From contig JAIVHN010000218.1 in assembly GCA_020201015.1 (NCBI GenBank), positions 1 to 12,467 of the forward strand: a DNA stretch of 12,467 bases, given 5' to 3'. Below the pieces are notes generated by a model. That model searched no databases. It was not told the DNA's origin and worked only from the letters and a program-made list of their open reading frames with translations. Of this stretch, positions 1 through 4,229 are shown in pieces; within the stretch, counting starts at the first letter, position 1; each line of letters starts with the position of its first letter. The translations under genes were made by a program, and so were the position numbers. Source of the DNA: Spirochaeta sp. (GTDB taxonomy: Bacteria > Spirochaetota > Spirochaetia > DSM-27196 > SLAA01).

Positions 1-1
1 G

Positions 2-322
2 TTTGCCCTGGTGCCGCCGGTGGTGGCAGAGATTGAGTATGGCATTCGTCGTTTGGATGAGGGCAGTCACAAACGGCGACTCCTGGAGGTTGAACGTGAT
101 CGCCTTTTTGAGACTCTCAAGGTGCTGGAATGGGTTCCAGAGGCCTCGACACACTTTGGAGAGCTTAAGGCCGACCTCGAACGAAAAGGCACACCGGTAG
201 ATGATATGGATGTCGCGATAGCAGCCATAGCCCTGAGCCACCGCGCAGCGGTGCTGACGGCAAACATAGCCCATTTCTCACGCTTCACCGGACTGGCGGC
301 CCGGCATTGGCGCGACTCGTAG
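2..322 (+). CDS. vapC: VapC-type PIN-domain toxin, 3' part only
   Basis: The reading frame is open from the first bases of the window, so the start lies outside; the GTG at 11 is internal. About 106 residues are visible. Established family knowledge: VapC toxins are PIN-domain endoribonucleases that cleave tRNA or rRNA and are neutralised by a VapB partner. Seen here: the mid-domain motif AEIEYGI (the usual acidic residue of the second PIN motif), an acidic cluster PVDDMDVAIAA that supplies the third metal-binding position, and the closing TANIAHFSRFTGL, which resembles the usual C-terminal T-x-N-x-x-x-F strand. The N-terminal Asp would lie upstream. Its own antitoxin is expected just upstream, out of view. 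It is the first member of a run of toxin-antitoxin genes and the only toxin here that shows no damage in its visible part. Confidence 0.85.
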   Translation, partial: FALVPPVVAEIEYGIRRLDEGSHKRRLLEVERDRLFETLKVLEWVPEASTHFGELKADLERKGTPVDDMDVAIAAIALSHRAAVLTANIAHFSRFTGLAARHWRDS

Positions 323-354
323 TCTTTGATATGGGGCCCGGAGGGACGCAAAGG

Positions 355-412
355 GGCATGAAGTAGACGTACTCATGCCAATGGCGGACCGCACACTGAG
401 GAAAGATCCGCC
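355..412. repeat. Two adjacent stem-loops between vapC and the methyltransferase remnant
   Basis: The first hairpin, 355-379, pairs GGCATGA (355-361) with TCATGCC (373-379) and then GTA with TAC around a GACG loop, leaving one bulged A. The second pairs GGCGGA (383-388) with TCCGCC (407-412) over an 18-nt loop. Neither is followed by a T run, so a simple intrinsic terminator is not indicated. The 323-436 gap holds nothing else that I recognise. They could be a processing or attenuation element for vapC, a REP-like repeat, or chance. The function is unknown. Confidence 0.4.
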
Positions 413-436
413 GGTCACCTCTGCACGCTCTTCACC

Positions 437-692
437 ATGACCGCTACTCTTGAATCCGCGCTCGGTCAGAAGTGAACAAAGCTAAGCCAATCTTAGCTTC
501 CCCGCAGCAACCTCTCACGGCCAGTACAACTTCTACTCGAGACCAACGTCCTCACCCGAGAGGCAACCTTCTTTGACTACGGGTGCGGATTTGGGGACGA
601 TGTACGCATACTCTCGGAAAACGGCTACCGCAGCTGCGGTTGGGATCCCCACTTTGCCCCCCAATGAGGAAAGGGCTCAGGCCGATATCGTC
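437..692 (+). pseudogene. Decayed methyltransferase remnant, DNA-phosphorothioation-associated type
   Basis: Read in the frame of the ATG at 437, the sequence gives MTATLESALGQK, a TGA (473-475), TKLSQS, a TAG (494-496), then a good stretch with LSRPVQLLLE followed by FDYGCGFGDDVRIL and CGWDPHFAP, ending at a TGA at 665-667. The DYGCGxGDD loop is the SAM-binding motif I of class I methyltransferases. The combination LSRPvxL...DYGCGxGDDVRxL...GxDPxF matches my recollection of the DNA phosphorothioation-associated putative methyltransferase family (Dnd-linked). A one-base shift in the run of Cs at 656-662 would continue it as PNEERAQADIV, also plausible for the family, before BrnT sequence takes over near 693. 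Two in-frame stops, a frame change and loss of most of the protein make it a pseudogene. The exact family assignment is from memory and needs a search. Confidence 0.6.
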
Positions 693-932
693 AGGAAGAA
701 TTGGGAGTCCCATAGAGTGTCTCCACAGGAGGCGGAGCAGGTCTTTTTCAACCACCCGCTGATAGTGGCCGACGACATCAAGCACTCGCAGCAGGAACGC
801 CGGTACTTCGTGTTAGGGCAAACCAATGACGACCGTGCGCTGTTTGTCGCCTTCACTGTTCGTGATGACCACATTCGCGTCATATCGGCACGCGACATGA
901 GTCGAAGAGAAAGAAAGGTGTATCAAGGATGA
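600..932 (+). CDS. brnT: BrnT-family toxin with a foreign N-terminus
   Basis: BrnT toxins (DUF497) are small RelE-like ribonucleases paired with a BrnA antitoxin encoded just downstream. From about 693 the frame reads RKNWESHRVSPQEAEQVFFN, then DDIKHS, RRYFVLGQT, LFVAFTVR and RVISARDMSRRERKVY, a near-complete BrnT domain of about 80 residues with the usual closing ISAR-x-M-x-RRERK. The normal start (about 10 residues with a WDE/N-type motif) is missing. The frame instead extends upstream through the methyltransferase remnant, giving ATG 600 (110 residues) or TTG 573. Neither start has a clear ribosome binding site. The stop overlaps the ATG of brnA (ATGA), the normal brnTA arrangement. Catalytic-fold residues appear intact, so activity cannot be excluded, but the chimeric N-terminus and broken antitoxin suggest decay. 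Confidence 0.7.
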   Translation: MYAYSRKTATAAAVGIPTLPPNEERAQADIVRKNWESHRVSPQEAEQVFFNHPLIVADDIKHSQQERRYFVLGQTNDDRALFVAFTVRDDHIRVISARDMSRRERKVYQG

Positions 933-1009
933 AAAGGATACCAAAGTTCAAGAGCGAAAACGAGGAGCAGCAATTCTGGTCGAAAGCTTATAGTGAACAA
1001 AATAGATAA
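929..1009 (+). pseudogene. brnA: BrnA antitoxin, N-terminal stub
   Basis: The ATG overlaps the brnT stop. The 26-residue product begins MKRIPKFKSENEEQQFW, the characteristic opening of BrnA/CopG-type antitoxins (usually MKxIPxFxSExEExxFW followed by a D/S-rich segment and a ribbon-helix-helix domain, about 80-95 residues in all). After FWSKA the similarity stops abruptly and the frame ends at TAA 1007-1009. The DNA-binding half is absent, so the stub could not autoregulate. The break lies near 982-990. The loss of a functional antitoxin next to a nearly whole toxin reading frame implies that the toxin is not expressed or not active. Confidence 0.65.
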
Positions 1010-1070
1010 CCTGCAGAAGATTAAAGGTTGAGACTCCGCGGTCCCCTATAGTAGACGCCTTTTCCTTTTC

Positions 1071-1093
1071 GTGTACACGACTACCGTGTACAC
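1071..1093. promoter_or_regulatory. Paired GTGTACAC palindromes upstream of vapB, probable operator
   Basis: The 8-bp perfect palindrome GTGTACAC occurs at 1071-1078 and again at 1086-1093, centres 15 bp apart, ending 7 bp before the vapB start codon. Paired short palindromes over the promoter are the usual autoregulatory sites of ribbon-helix-helix antitoxins such as VapB (established for the family; binding here is inferred). A third copy lies at 1893-1900. No convincing -35/-10 pair could be placed around it. Confidence 0.5.
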
Positions 1094-1100
1094 ATTCAGT

Positions 1101-1202
1101 ATGAAGAATGTAACCTTTAGCGCACACGAAGATCTTATTGAAGCCGCGCGGAAAAAGGCTCAGGCATGTAACCGGACCTTGAATGATGACTTTCGCGCGT
1201 GA
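1101..1202 (+). pseudogene. vapB: VapB-type ribbon-helix-helix antitoxin, truncated by a TGA
   Basis: The frame encodes 33 residues starting MKNVTFSAHEDLIEAARKKA and continuing TLNDDFRA. This matches the N-terminal ribbon-helix-helix of a VapB subfamily whose members start MKNVTFSxDExLIExAR and continue TLNxxFRxWL. Here the expected Trp codon is TGA (1200-1202); reading through gives FRA-stop-LEYV, so a single TGG-to-TGA change is the simplest explanation. Immediately afterwards the same frame becomes HigB sequence. There is no VapC downstream. The remaining 33 residues still contain most of a DNA-binding fold, so a residual DNA-binding peptide is conceivable. No strong Shine-Dalgarno is visible before the ATG. 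Confidence 0.65.
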
Positions 1203-1385
1203 CTCGAGTACGTTGATATAGCGTCTCGGTTGGAGGATCTCAAGACGCCGCCCGGAAACAAGCTTCACCAGCTTGAGCGGGACAGAGAGGGTCAGCACGC
1301 GATCCGGATCAACGATCAGTGGCGCATATGTTTTCGATTCGAGGATGGCGATGCATTCGATGTTGAGATCACCGATTACCATTGA
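1203..1385 (+). pseudogene. higB: HigB toxin, C-terminal two thirds only
   Basis: In the same frame as the preceding vapB fragment, residues read IASRLEDLKTPPGNKL, then QHAIRINDQWRICFRFEDG and DVEITDYH before TGA. This is the core and end of a HigB/RelE-superfamily mRNA interferase (family pattern LxDLxxPPGNxLexLxGDRxGQxSIRINxQWRICF...DVEIxDYH, about 92 residues). About the first 35 residues are missing and there is no start codon of its own near the join. The only way to make it in phase is from the vapB ATG through a TGA. It is therefore a non-functional remnant. It sits 13 bp before higA, the standard higBA order. Confidence 0.75.
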
Positions 1386-1398
1386 GAGGATGTGAGCT

Positions 1399-1713
1399 AT
1401 GAGTATACCAAACACCAGAGCAAGACGGGTCCGCCCGATCCATCCGGGTGAAATGTTAAGAGAAGATTTCATGCCCGATTTCGAACTAACTGTTTCTCGT
1501 CTCGCTCAGGCGTTAGGGGTCTCCCGCCAATCAGTAAATGAACTCATTCGTGAACGTCGATCGGTGAGCCCCGAGATGGCGCTACGGCTATCGAGATTGT
1601 TTGGCAACTCCGCTGAGTTCTGGCTGAACGCACAACGTGCTGTGGATCTGTGGGATACGGAGCAGTCGGCTGGTCCCGACATTCAACGCGTTGAGCCTCT
1701 GAGCATCGGGTAA
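1399..1713 (+). CDS. higA: HigA antitoxin, XRE-family helix-turn-helix
   Basis: This 104-residue protein is the DNA-binding antitoxin of a HigBA system and normally both neutralises HigB and represses its own operon. It opens with the subfamily signature IHPGEMLREDFMP. The helix-turn-helix lies at about residues 30-65 (LTVSRLAQALGVSRQSVNEL, then ERRSVSPEMALRLSRLFG), and it closes with the usual NSAEFWLNAQRAVDLWD. The start has a GAGAGGA element at 1384-1390, about 8 nt before ATG. The gene looks full length and undamaged, but its HigB partner upstream is headless, so this is an orphan antitoxin that may persist as a regulator or as an anti-addiction module. Confidence 0.9.
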   Translation: MSIPNTRARRVRPIHPGEMLREDFMPDFELTVSRLAQALGVSRQSVNELIRERRSVSPEMALRLSRLFGNSAEFWLNAQRAVDLWDTEQSAGPDIQRVEPLSIG

Positions 1714-1719
1714 CCAGCA

Positions 1720-1764
1720 ATGATCGAGCTGATTGAACAGAATCGACTTGTCCAGCTGTTATGC
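1720..1764 (+). pseudogene. Possible MntA-like nucleotidyltransferase antitoxin start, about 15 residues
   Basis: Seven bases after the higA stop, an ATG begins MIELIEQNRLVQLLC. This resembles the opening of small MNT-fold nucleotidyltransferases (MntA of HepT-MntA systems), which often start MIxLIEQNRxxLxxLC. The expected GSxAxGxxxxxSDxD active site never follows. Instead the frame runs on into the RHH antitoxin fragment. The resemblance rests on about 15 residues and could be chance. Confidence 0.3.
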
Positions 1765-1782
1765 TGGGGTCATACTATAGGT

Positions 1783-1875
1783 ATGAAGACCGCAATCTTA
1801 CTACCTGATGCATTGTATGAGGATGCCGAAAAGACCGAATTGCGGGCCGAACCTACATCATGGATTGGTCGATAG
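1783..1875 (+). pseudogene. Stub of an RHH (MazE/CopG-like) antitoxin
   Basis: The 30-codon frame starts MKTAILLPDALYEDAEK, the typical beta-strand and first helix of ribbon-helix-helix antitoxins that begin MKTAISxPDxLFExAE. After residue 17 the sequence (TELRAEPTSWIGR) no longer fits the second helix, and a TAG follows at 1873-1875. It is in frame with the upstream ATG at 1720, so a single 51-residue chimera could be made. AT-rich sequence just before (CATACTATAG, 1771-1780) may be the leftover promoter. No toxin gene follows; the next gene is hpt. Confidence 0.45.
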
Positions 1876-1892
1876 CACGCAGGGGCCGAATG

Positions 1893-1901
1893 GTGTACAC
1901 T
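1893..1901 (+). promoter_or_regulatory. Third GTGTACAC palindrome with a possible -10 for hpt
   Basis: GTGTACAC at 1893-1900 is identical to the two vapB operator palindromes. It contains TACACT (1896-1901), an acceptable -10 hexamer 8 bp before the hpt ATG, so transcription could begin at or next to the start codon. There is no convincing -35 and no Shine-Dalgarno before hpt. The regulatory role is inferred. Confidence 0.3.
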
Positions 1902-1909
1902 GCCGAATC

Positions 1910-2461
1910 ATGAATACCTACTATAACAACGACGGAAACCCGTACGCGTTGGAGACGCTCATTAGTTTTGACTCCATACAGACAGAGTCGGACAAGGTCG
2001 CGCGCGTTATCAATGAGAAGTATGAGAAAATTCACATCATTGGGTTGCTCAAAGGCTCCTTTGTATTTATGACAGACCTCATCCGCAAGATCACTATTCC
2101 GCTAACGCTGGACTTCATGGCGGTCTCAAGTTACGAGGGCACCGAGAGCACCGGCGAGGTCAAGATCCTTAAGGAGCTGAACGAGCCCATTGGCGGAAAG
2201 GACATTATTATTCTGGAAGATATCGTAGACACCGGGCTGACCCTGGTGAAGACGGTTGAGCTCCTAAAAACGCGCGACCCAAGATCAATCATGATTGTCT
2301 CGCTGCTGGACAAGCCCTCACGCCGGACCATGGACTCCCGTGCCGATATCGCTTGCTTTGAGATTCCCGACGAGTTTGTGGTTGGCTACGGCATTGACTA
2401 CGAACAGCGACACCGCGAGCTCAAGGACATCTGCAAGGTGGTGTTTCCCGCTACGGGCTAA
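1910..2461 (+). CDS. hpt: Hypoxanthine phosphoribosyltransferase
   Basis: This cytoplasmic purine-salvage enzyme joins hypoxanthine or guanine to PRPP to give IMP or GMP. The 183-residue product has the family landmarks in order: GLLKGSFVFMTDL (about residues 45-57, pyrophosphate-binding Leu-Lys-Gly), DFMAVSSYEG (flexible-loop region), the PRPP-binding motif IIILEDIVDTGLTL at about residues 99-112 with acidic pair E103/D104, and VVGYGIDYEQRHREL near the end, where base recognition occurs. The ATG at 1910 gives the usual length. The open frame extends to an ATG at 1808, but that part overlaps the antitoxin stub and is not homologous to the family. No Shine-Dalgarno precedes 1910; a leaderless message is possible. 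The 2462-2654 gap downstream has no clear T-tailed terminator. Confidence 0.93.
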   Translation: MNTYYNNDGNPYALETLISFDSIQTESDKVARVINEKYEKIHIIGLLKGSFVFMTDLIRKITIPLTLDFMAVSSYEGTESTGEVKILKELNEPIGGKDIIILEDIVDTGLTLVKTVELLKTRDPRSIMIVSLLDKPSRRTMDSRADIACFEIPDEFVVGYGIDYEQRHRELKDICKVVFPATG

Positions 2462-2514
2462 GCGGCCCGCAGAACTGGTGCCGCGGTGCCGGACACCCCC
2501 ACCACACCAAGCGC

Positions 2515-2544
2515 TTGACACAAACCTACCTCGGTACCCATAAT
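2515..2544 (+). promoter_or_regulatory. Sigma-70-type promoter for the fecR-barrel pair
   Basis: A perfect TTGACA (2515-2520) is followed after 18 bp by CATAAT (2539-2544), a strong housekeeping-like promoter. Transcription would start near 2551, giving a leader of about 100 nt rich in GC-rich short repeats (GGGCACGGCC type) before the strong ribosome binding site AAGGAGG at 2644-2650. Nothing else is recognisable in 2462-2654. Confidence 0.6.
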
Positions 2545-2654
2545 CCTGAGTAGACGCGTAAGCTTTTCACGGCCGGGCACGGCCCTCCAGCACACCACGC
2601 GCGTGCTTCTCCAGCAGGGCATACGCACCCAGCATCTGGAGACAAGGAGGTTTC

Positions 2655-3323
2655 ATGCGTCGGGGTAACTTGCGCGTCTTCTGCACACTACTCATGTTTG
2701 CTGCTGCTGCGTCGGCTGTGGCCGCCGACGGAACCGTGTCCTACTTTGAGGGCGAGGTGCTTATTCGTCGCGGCACAGAGATTCTTGAGGCGGACTTTGG
2801 TACAGATGTTTTTCAGGGCGATGTAGTGAGCACCGGTGCAAACGCCACCGTGGTCATTCGCCTCGGAGACCGGGCCGACATCAAGCTCCGCGATAACACC
2901 AGCGTAGAGATTGAGAGCGTAGGAACATCTATGTCGGTCGGACTGAACTCCGGCGGTATTTTCTCTCGAGTCATTCGCAACGTCAGAGGGGACTTCCATG
3001 TGCGCGCCGGAACGGTAGTAGGCGGGGTGCGCGGAACCGAGTTCTTTGTCGCCTATGGGAGAACCATAGAGGATTACCCCGACGTGTGGCTGTGCGTAAA
3101 TGACGGTGAGGTCTTTGTGCGTGTGACCGAAACAGCCGCGGAAATGCCGGTGCGCGCGGGTGAAGGGGTCAACGTGTTGGCCGGGTTGCGCTTGACCGAT
3201 GCGGAACGCTACCGCTGGACCGAACAACTCAACTGGGCCATGGACCCGAGCGAGGGTGAGGTCTATGACGATACCGACCTGGATGCAGCGTACTCCGATC
3301 TTCTGGATTTTGACTATGATTAA
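2655..3323 (+). CDS. Secreted FecR-domain protein
   Basis: This 222-residue exported protein of unknown role has a textbook ribosome binding site (AAGGAGG, 4 nt before ATG). Residues 1-24 form a signal peptide (basic MRRGNLR, hydrophobic core, AVAA cleavage region before DGTV). Residues about 25-190 form a FecR-type beta-rich domain: GDVVSTGANATVVIRLGD, LRDNTSVEIE, and the hallmark FHVRAGTVVGGVRGTEFFV. The tail is strongly acidic (YDDTDLDAAYSDLLDFDYD). Unlike the classic FecR anti-sigma factor, it has no membrane helix after the signal peptide and no ECF sigma gene beside it, so signalling to a sigma factor is not supported; stand-alone periplasmic FecR domains of this kind are common in spirochaetes. 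Its last 8 bases overlap the start of the next gene, suggesting coupled translation and a shared envelope function. Confidence 0.8.
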   Translation: MRRGNLRVFCTLLMFAAAASAVAADGTVSYFEGEVLIRRGTEILEADFGTDVFQGDVVSTGANATVVIRLGDRADIKLRDNTSVEIESVGTSMSVGLNSGGIFSRVIRNVRGDFHVRAGTVVGGVRGTEFFVAYGRTIEDYPDVWLCVNDGEVFVRVTETAAEMPVRAGEGVNVLAGLRLTDAERYRWTEQLNWAMDPSEGEVYDDTDLDAAYSDLLDFDYD

Positions 3324-4134
3324 GCAACGCCCTTTGACTAAGCGACGCCCTTTCTTGAAACGCCAGGTTGTGTGTGCGGCCGTTGGCGCGCTCATGCTTA
3401 TGACGGCCGGAGTTGCGGCGGCGTCGGTGCACGTTCCACCATCCCCCGGCTCTTCTTTAGGTTTTGAGTCCCACCTACGCGGCTTCTGGCATATCAACAA
3501 CTGGAACCCTTTGCTAAGTCTCGGCTTCCGGGCCGAGGACGACCTCGACCAGCTGTATAAATCCCTCACACTTGGGAGTTACTACCGGTTGCACCCTAAC
3601 CTTAAGGTGGGAGCCTTCTACCGTCTGCAGCAAGGCGCCCGGCACGACGACGACTGGGTTGCCTCCGGCTCCTCCTTTACCTGGGAGGACAGCACCTGGC
3701 GCACCGAGCATGTCTTTTACGGAGACATCTCACCTAGATTCCTCCTGCCGTGGATGCCGGGACGAGACTGGGTCTTTTTGTTGAAGGCTCGGTACTTCTA
3801 CAGCACCTACAACCAGCACCAGTGGTTTCAAGTCCGTCCGGGTCTCACTTACTTCTGGATCGTCGACCGCAAGCCGGTGCTCAATGTGTCGCTGCAGTAT
3901 GAGTGGTACCTGCCGCTTAACTTCAGTGAATCAACCATTTACGCCCACTGGCCCTATTTCACGGTGTTGTACCACCTCACACCGGAAATAGGCATTGATG
4001 CCTCACTGGGGTACCGTACCTTGAACTGGAGCACCTCAGAGGATGTCTCCGACGATCCTGACCATGGCGACTACAGCAAGCGCGTACGCACCTGGATGAT
4101 AGGACTGGGAGCAGTTTTTCGTTTTAGCCCTTGA
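3316..4134 (+). CDS. Outer-membrane beta-barrel protein, uncharacterised
   Basis: The 272-residue product is predicted in the outer membrane. The chosen ATG at 3316 overlaps the fecR stop (ATGATTAA) and gives a good signal peptide: very basic KQRPLTKRRPFLKRQ, then VVCAAVGALMLMTAGVAAA with cleavage near residue 37. An open frame reaches ATG 3199 but would add non-secretory sequence inside fecR. The mature part alternates hydrophobic and polar residues with many Tyr/Trp/Phe, as in transmembrane beta strands (LTLGSYYRLHPNLKVGAFYR, FLLKARYFYSTYNQH, LNVSLQYEWYLPL, IGIDASLGYRTLNW) and ends in RFSP just after a strand GLGAVF. I recognise no named family. The operon with the FecR-domain gene suggests that the two form or stabilise one envelope complex (inference). 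Confidence 0.75.
   Translation: MIKQRPLTKRRPFLKRQVVCAAVGALMLMTAGVAAASVHVPPSPGSSLGFESHLRGFWHINNWNPLLSLGFRAEDDLDQLYKSLTLGSYYRLHPNLKVGAFYRLQQGARHDDDWVASGSSFTWEDSTWRTEHVFYGDISPRFLLPWMPGRDWVFLLKARYFYSTYNQHQWFQVRPGLTYFWIVDRKPVLNVSLQYEWYLPLNFSESTIYAHWPYFTVLYHLTPEIGIDASLGYRTLNWSTSEDVSDDPDHGDYSKRVRTWMIGLGAVFRFSP
3322..3357 (+). repeat. 18-bp imperfect tandem duplication in a signal-peptide n-region
   Basis: AAGCAACGCCCTTT (3322-3335) recurs with one change as AAGCGACGCCCTTT (3340-3353) at an 18-bp period. It encodes KQRPLT-KRRPFL in frame and lengthens the basic part of the barrel protein's signal peptide. It looks like a replication-slippage duplication that kept the frame. Confidence 0.7.
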
Positions 4135-4158
4135 CAGGTGGGGTTGGGTCTATATATT
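4131..4158 (+). promoter_or_regulatory. nrdDG promoter
   Basis: TTGACA at 4131-4136 overlaps the stop codon of the barrel gene. TATATT at 4153-4158 follows after 16 bp, a strong sigma-70-type promoter. Its -10 lies wholly within the first NrdR box, so repression by promoter occlusion is expected. The leader would be about 65 nt. Confidence 0.65.
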
Positions 4159-4162
4159 GTGT
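4147..4162 (+). promoter_or_regulatory. NrdR box 1
   Basis: GGTCTATATATTGTGT fits the right 13 positions of the NrdR consensus (acaCwAtATaTwGtgt) perfectly. It covers the -10 of the nrdD promoter. NrdR is the ATP/dATP-sensing repressor of ribonucleotide reductase genes and normally binds paired boxes. Confidence 0.75.
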
Positions 4163-4188
4163 CGATATCGTCCGATAATTAAGATACA

Positions 4189-4204
4189 ACACTATATATA
4201 GAGT
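4189..4204 (+). promoter_or_regulatory. NrdR box 2
   Basis: ACACTATATATAGAGT matches the NrdR consensus at all but one position. It starts 42 bp after the start of box 1, four helical turns, so both boxes would face the same side of the DNA, as expected for cooperative NrdR binding. It lies downstream of the predicted transcription start. Confidence 0.8.
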
Positions 4205-4229
4205 TCATACAAAAGCTGGGAGGCTTTCT

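Noticed and set aside
573..599. TTG at 573 as the BrnT start
   Set aside because: There is no ribosome binding site, and the residues after it come from the methyltransferase remnant read out of frame; ATG 600 is no better supported biologically but is the first ATG.
1101..1385. Selenocysteine or programmed read-through at the TGA joining vapB and higB
   Set aside because: The position aligns with the conserved Trp of VapB, the downstream part belongs to a different family lacking its head, and no SECIS-like hairpin is obvious; decay is simpler.
1808..1909. N-terminal extension of Hpt to the ATG at 1808
   Set aside because: The extra 34 residues overlap the RHH antitoxin stub in another frame and do not resemble the enzyme family; 1910 gives the normal length.
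3199..3315. Longer start for the barrel gene at ATG 3199
   Set aside because: It would bury the signal peptide behind 39 non-secretory residues lying inside fecR; ATG 3316 gives a proper signal peptide and overlap.
2688..3569. 293-codon minus-strand frame opposite fecR and the barrel gene
   Set aside because: It is antisense to two well-supported genes and its translation has no recognisable domain.
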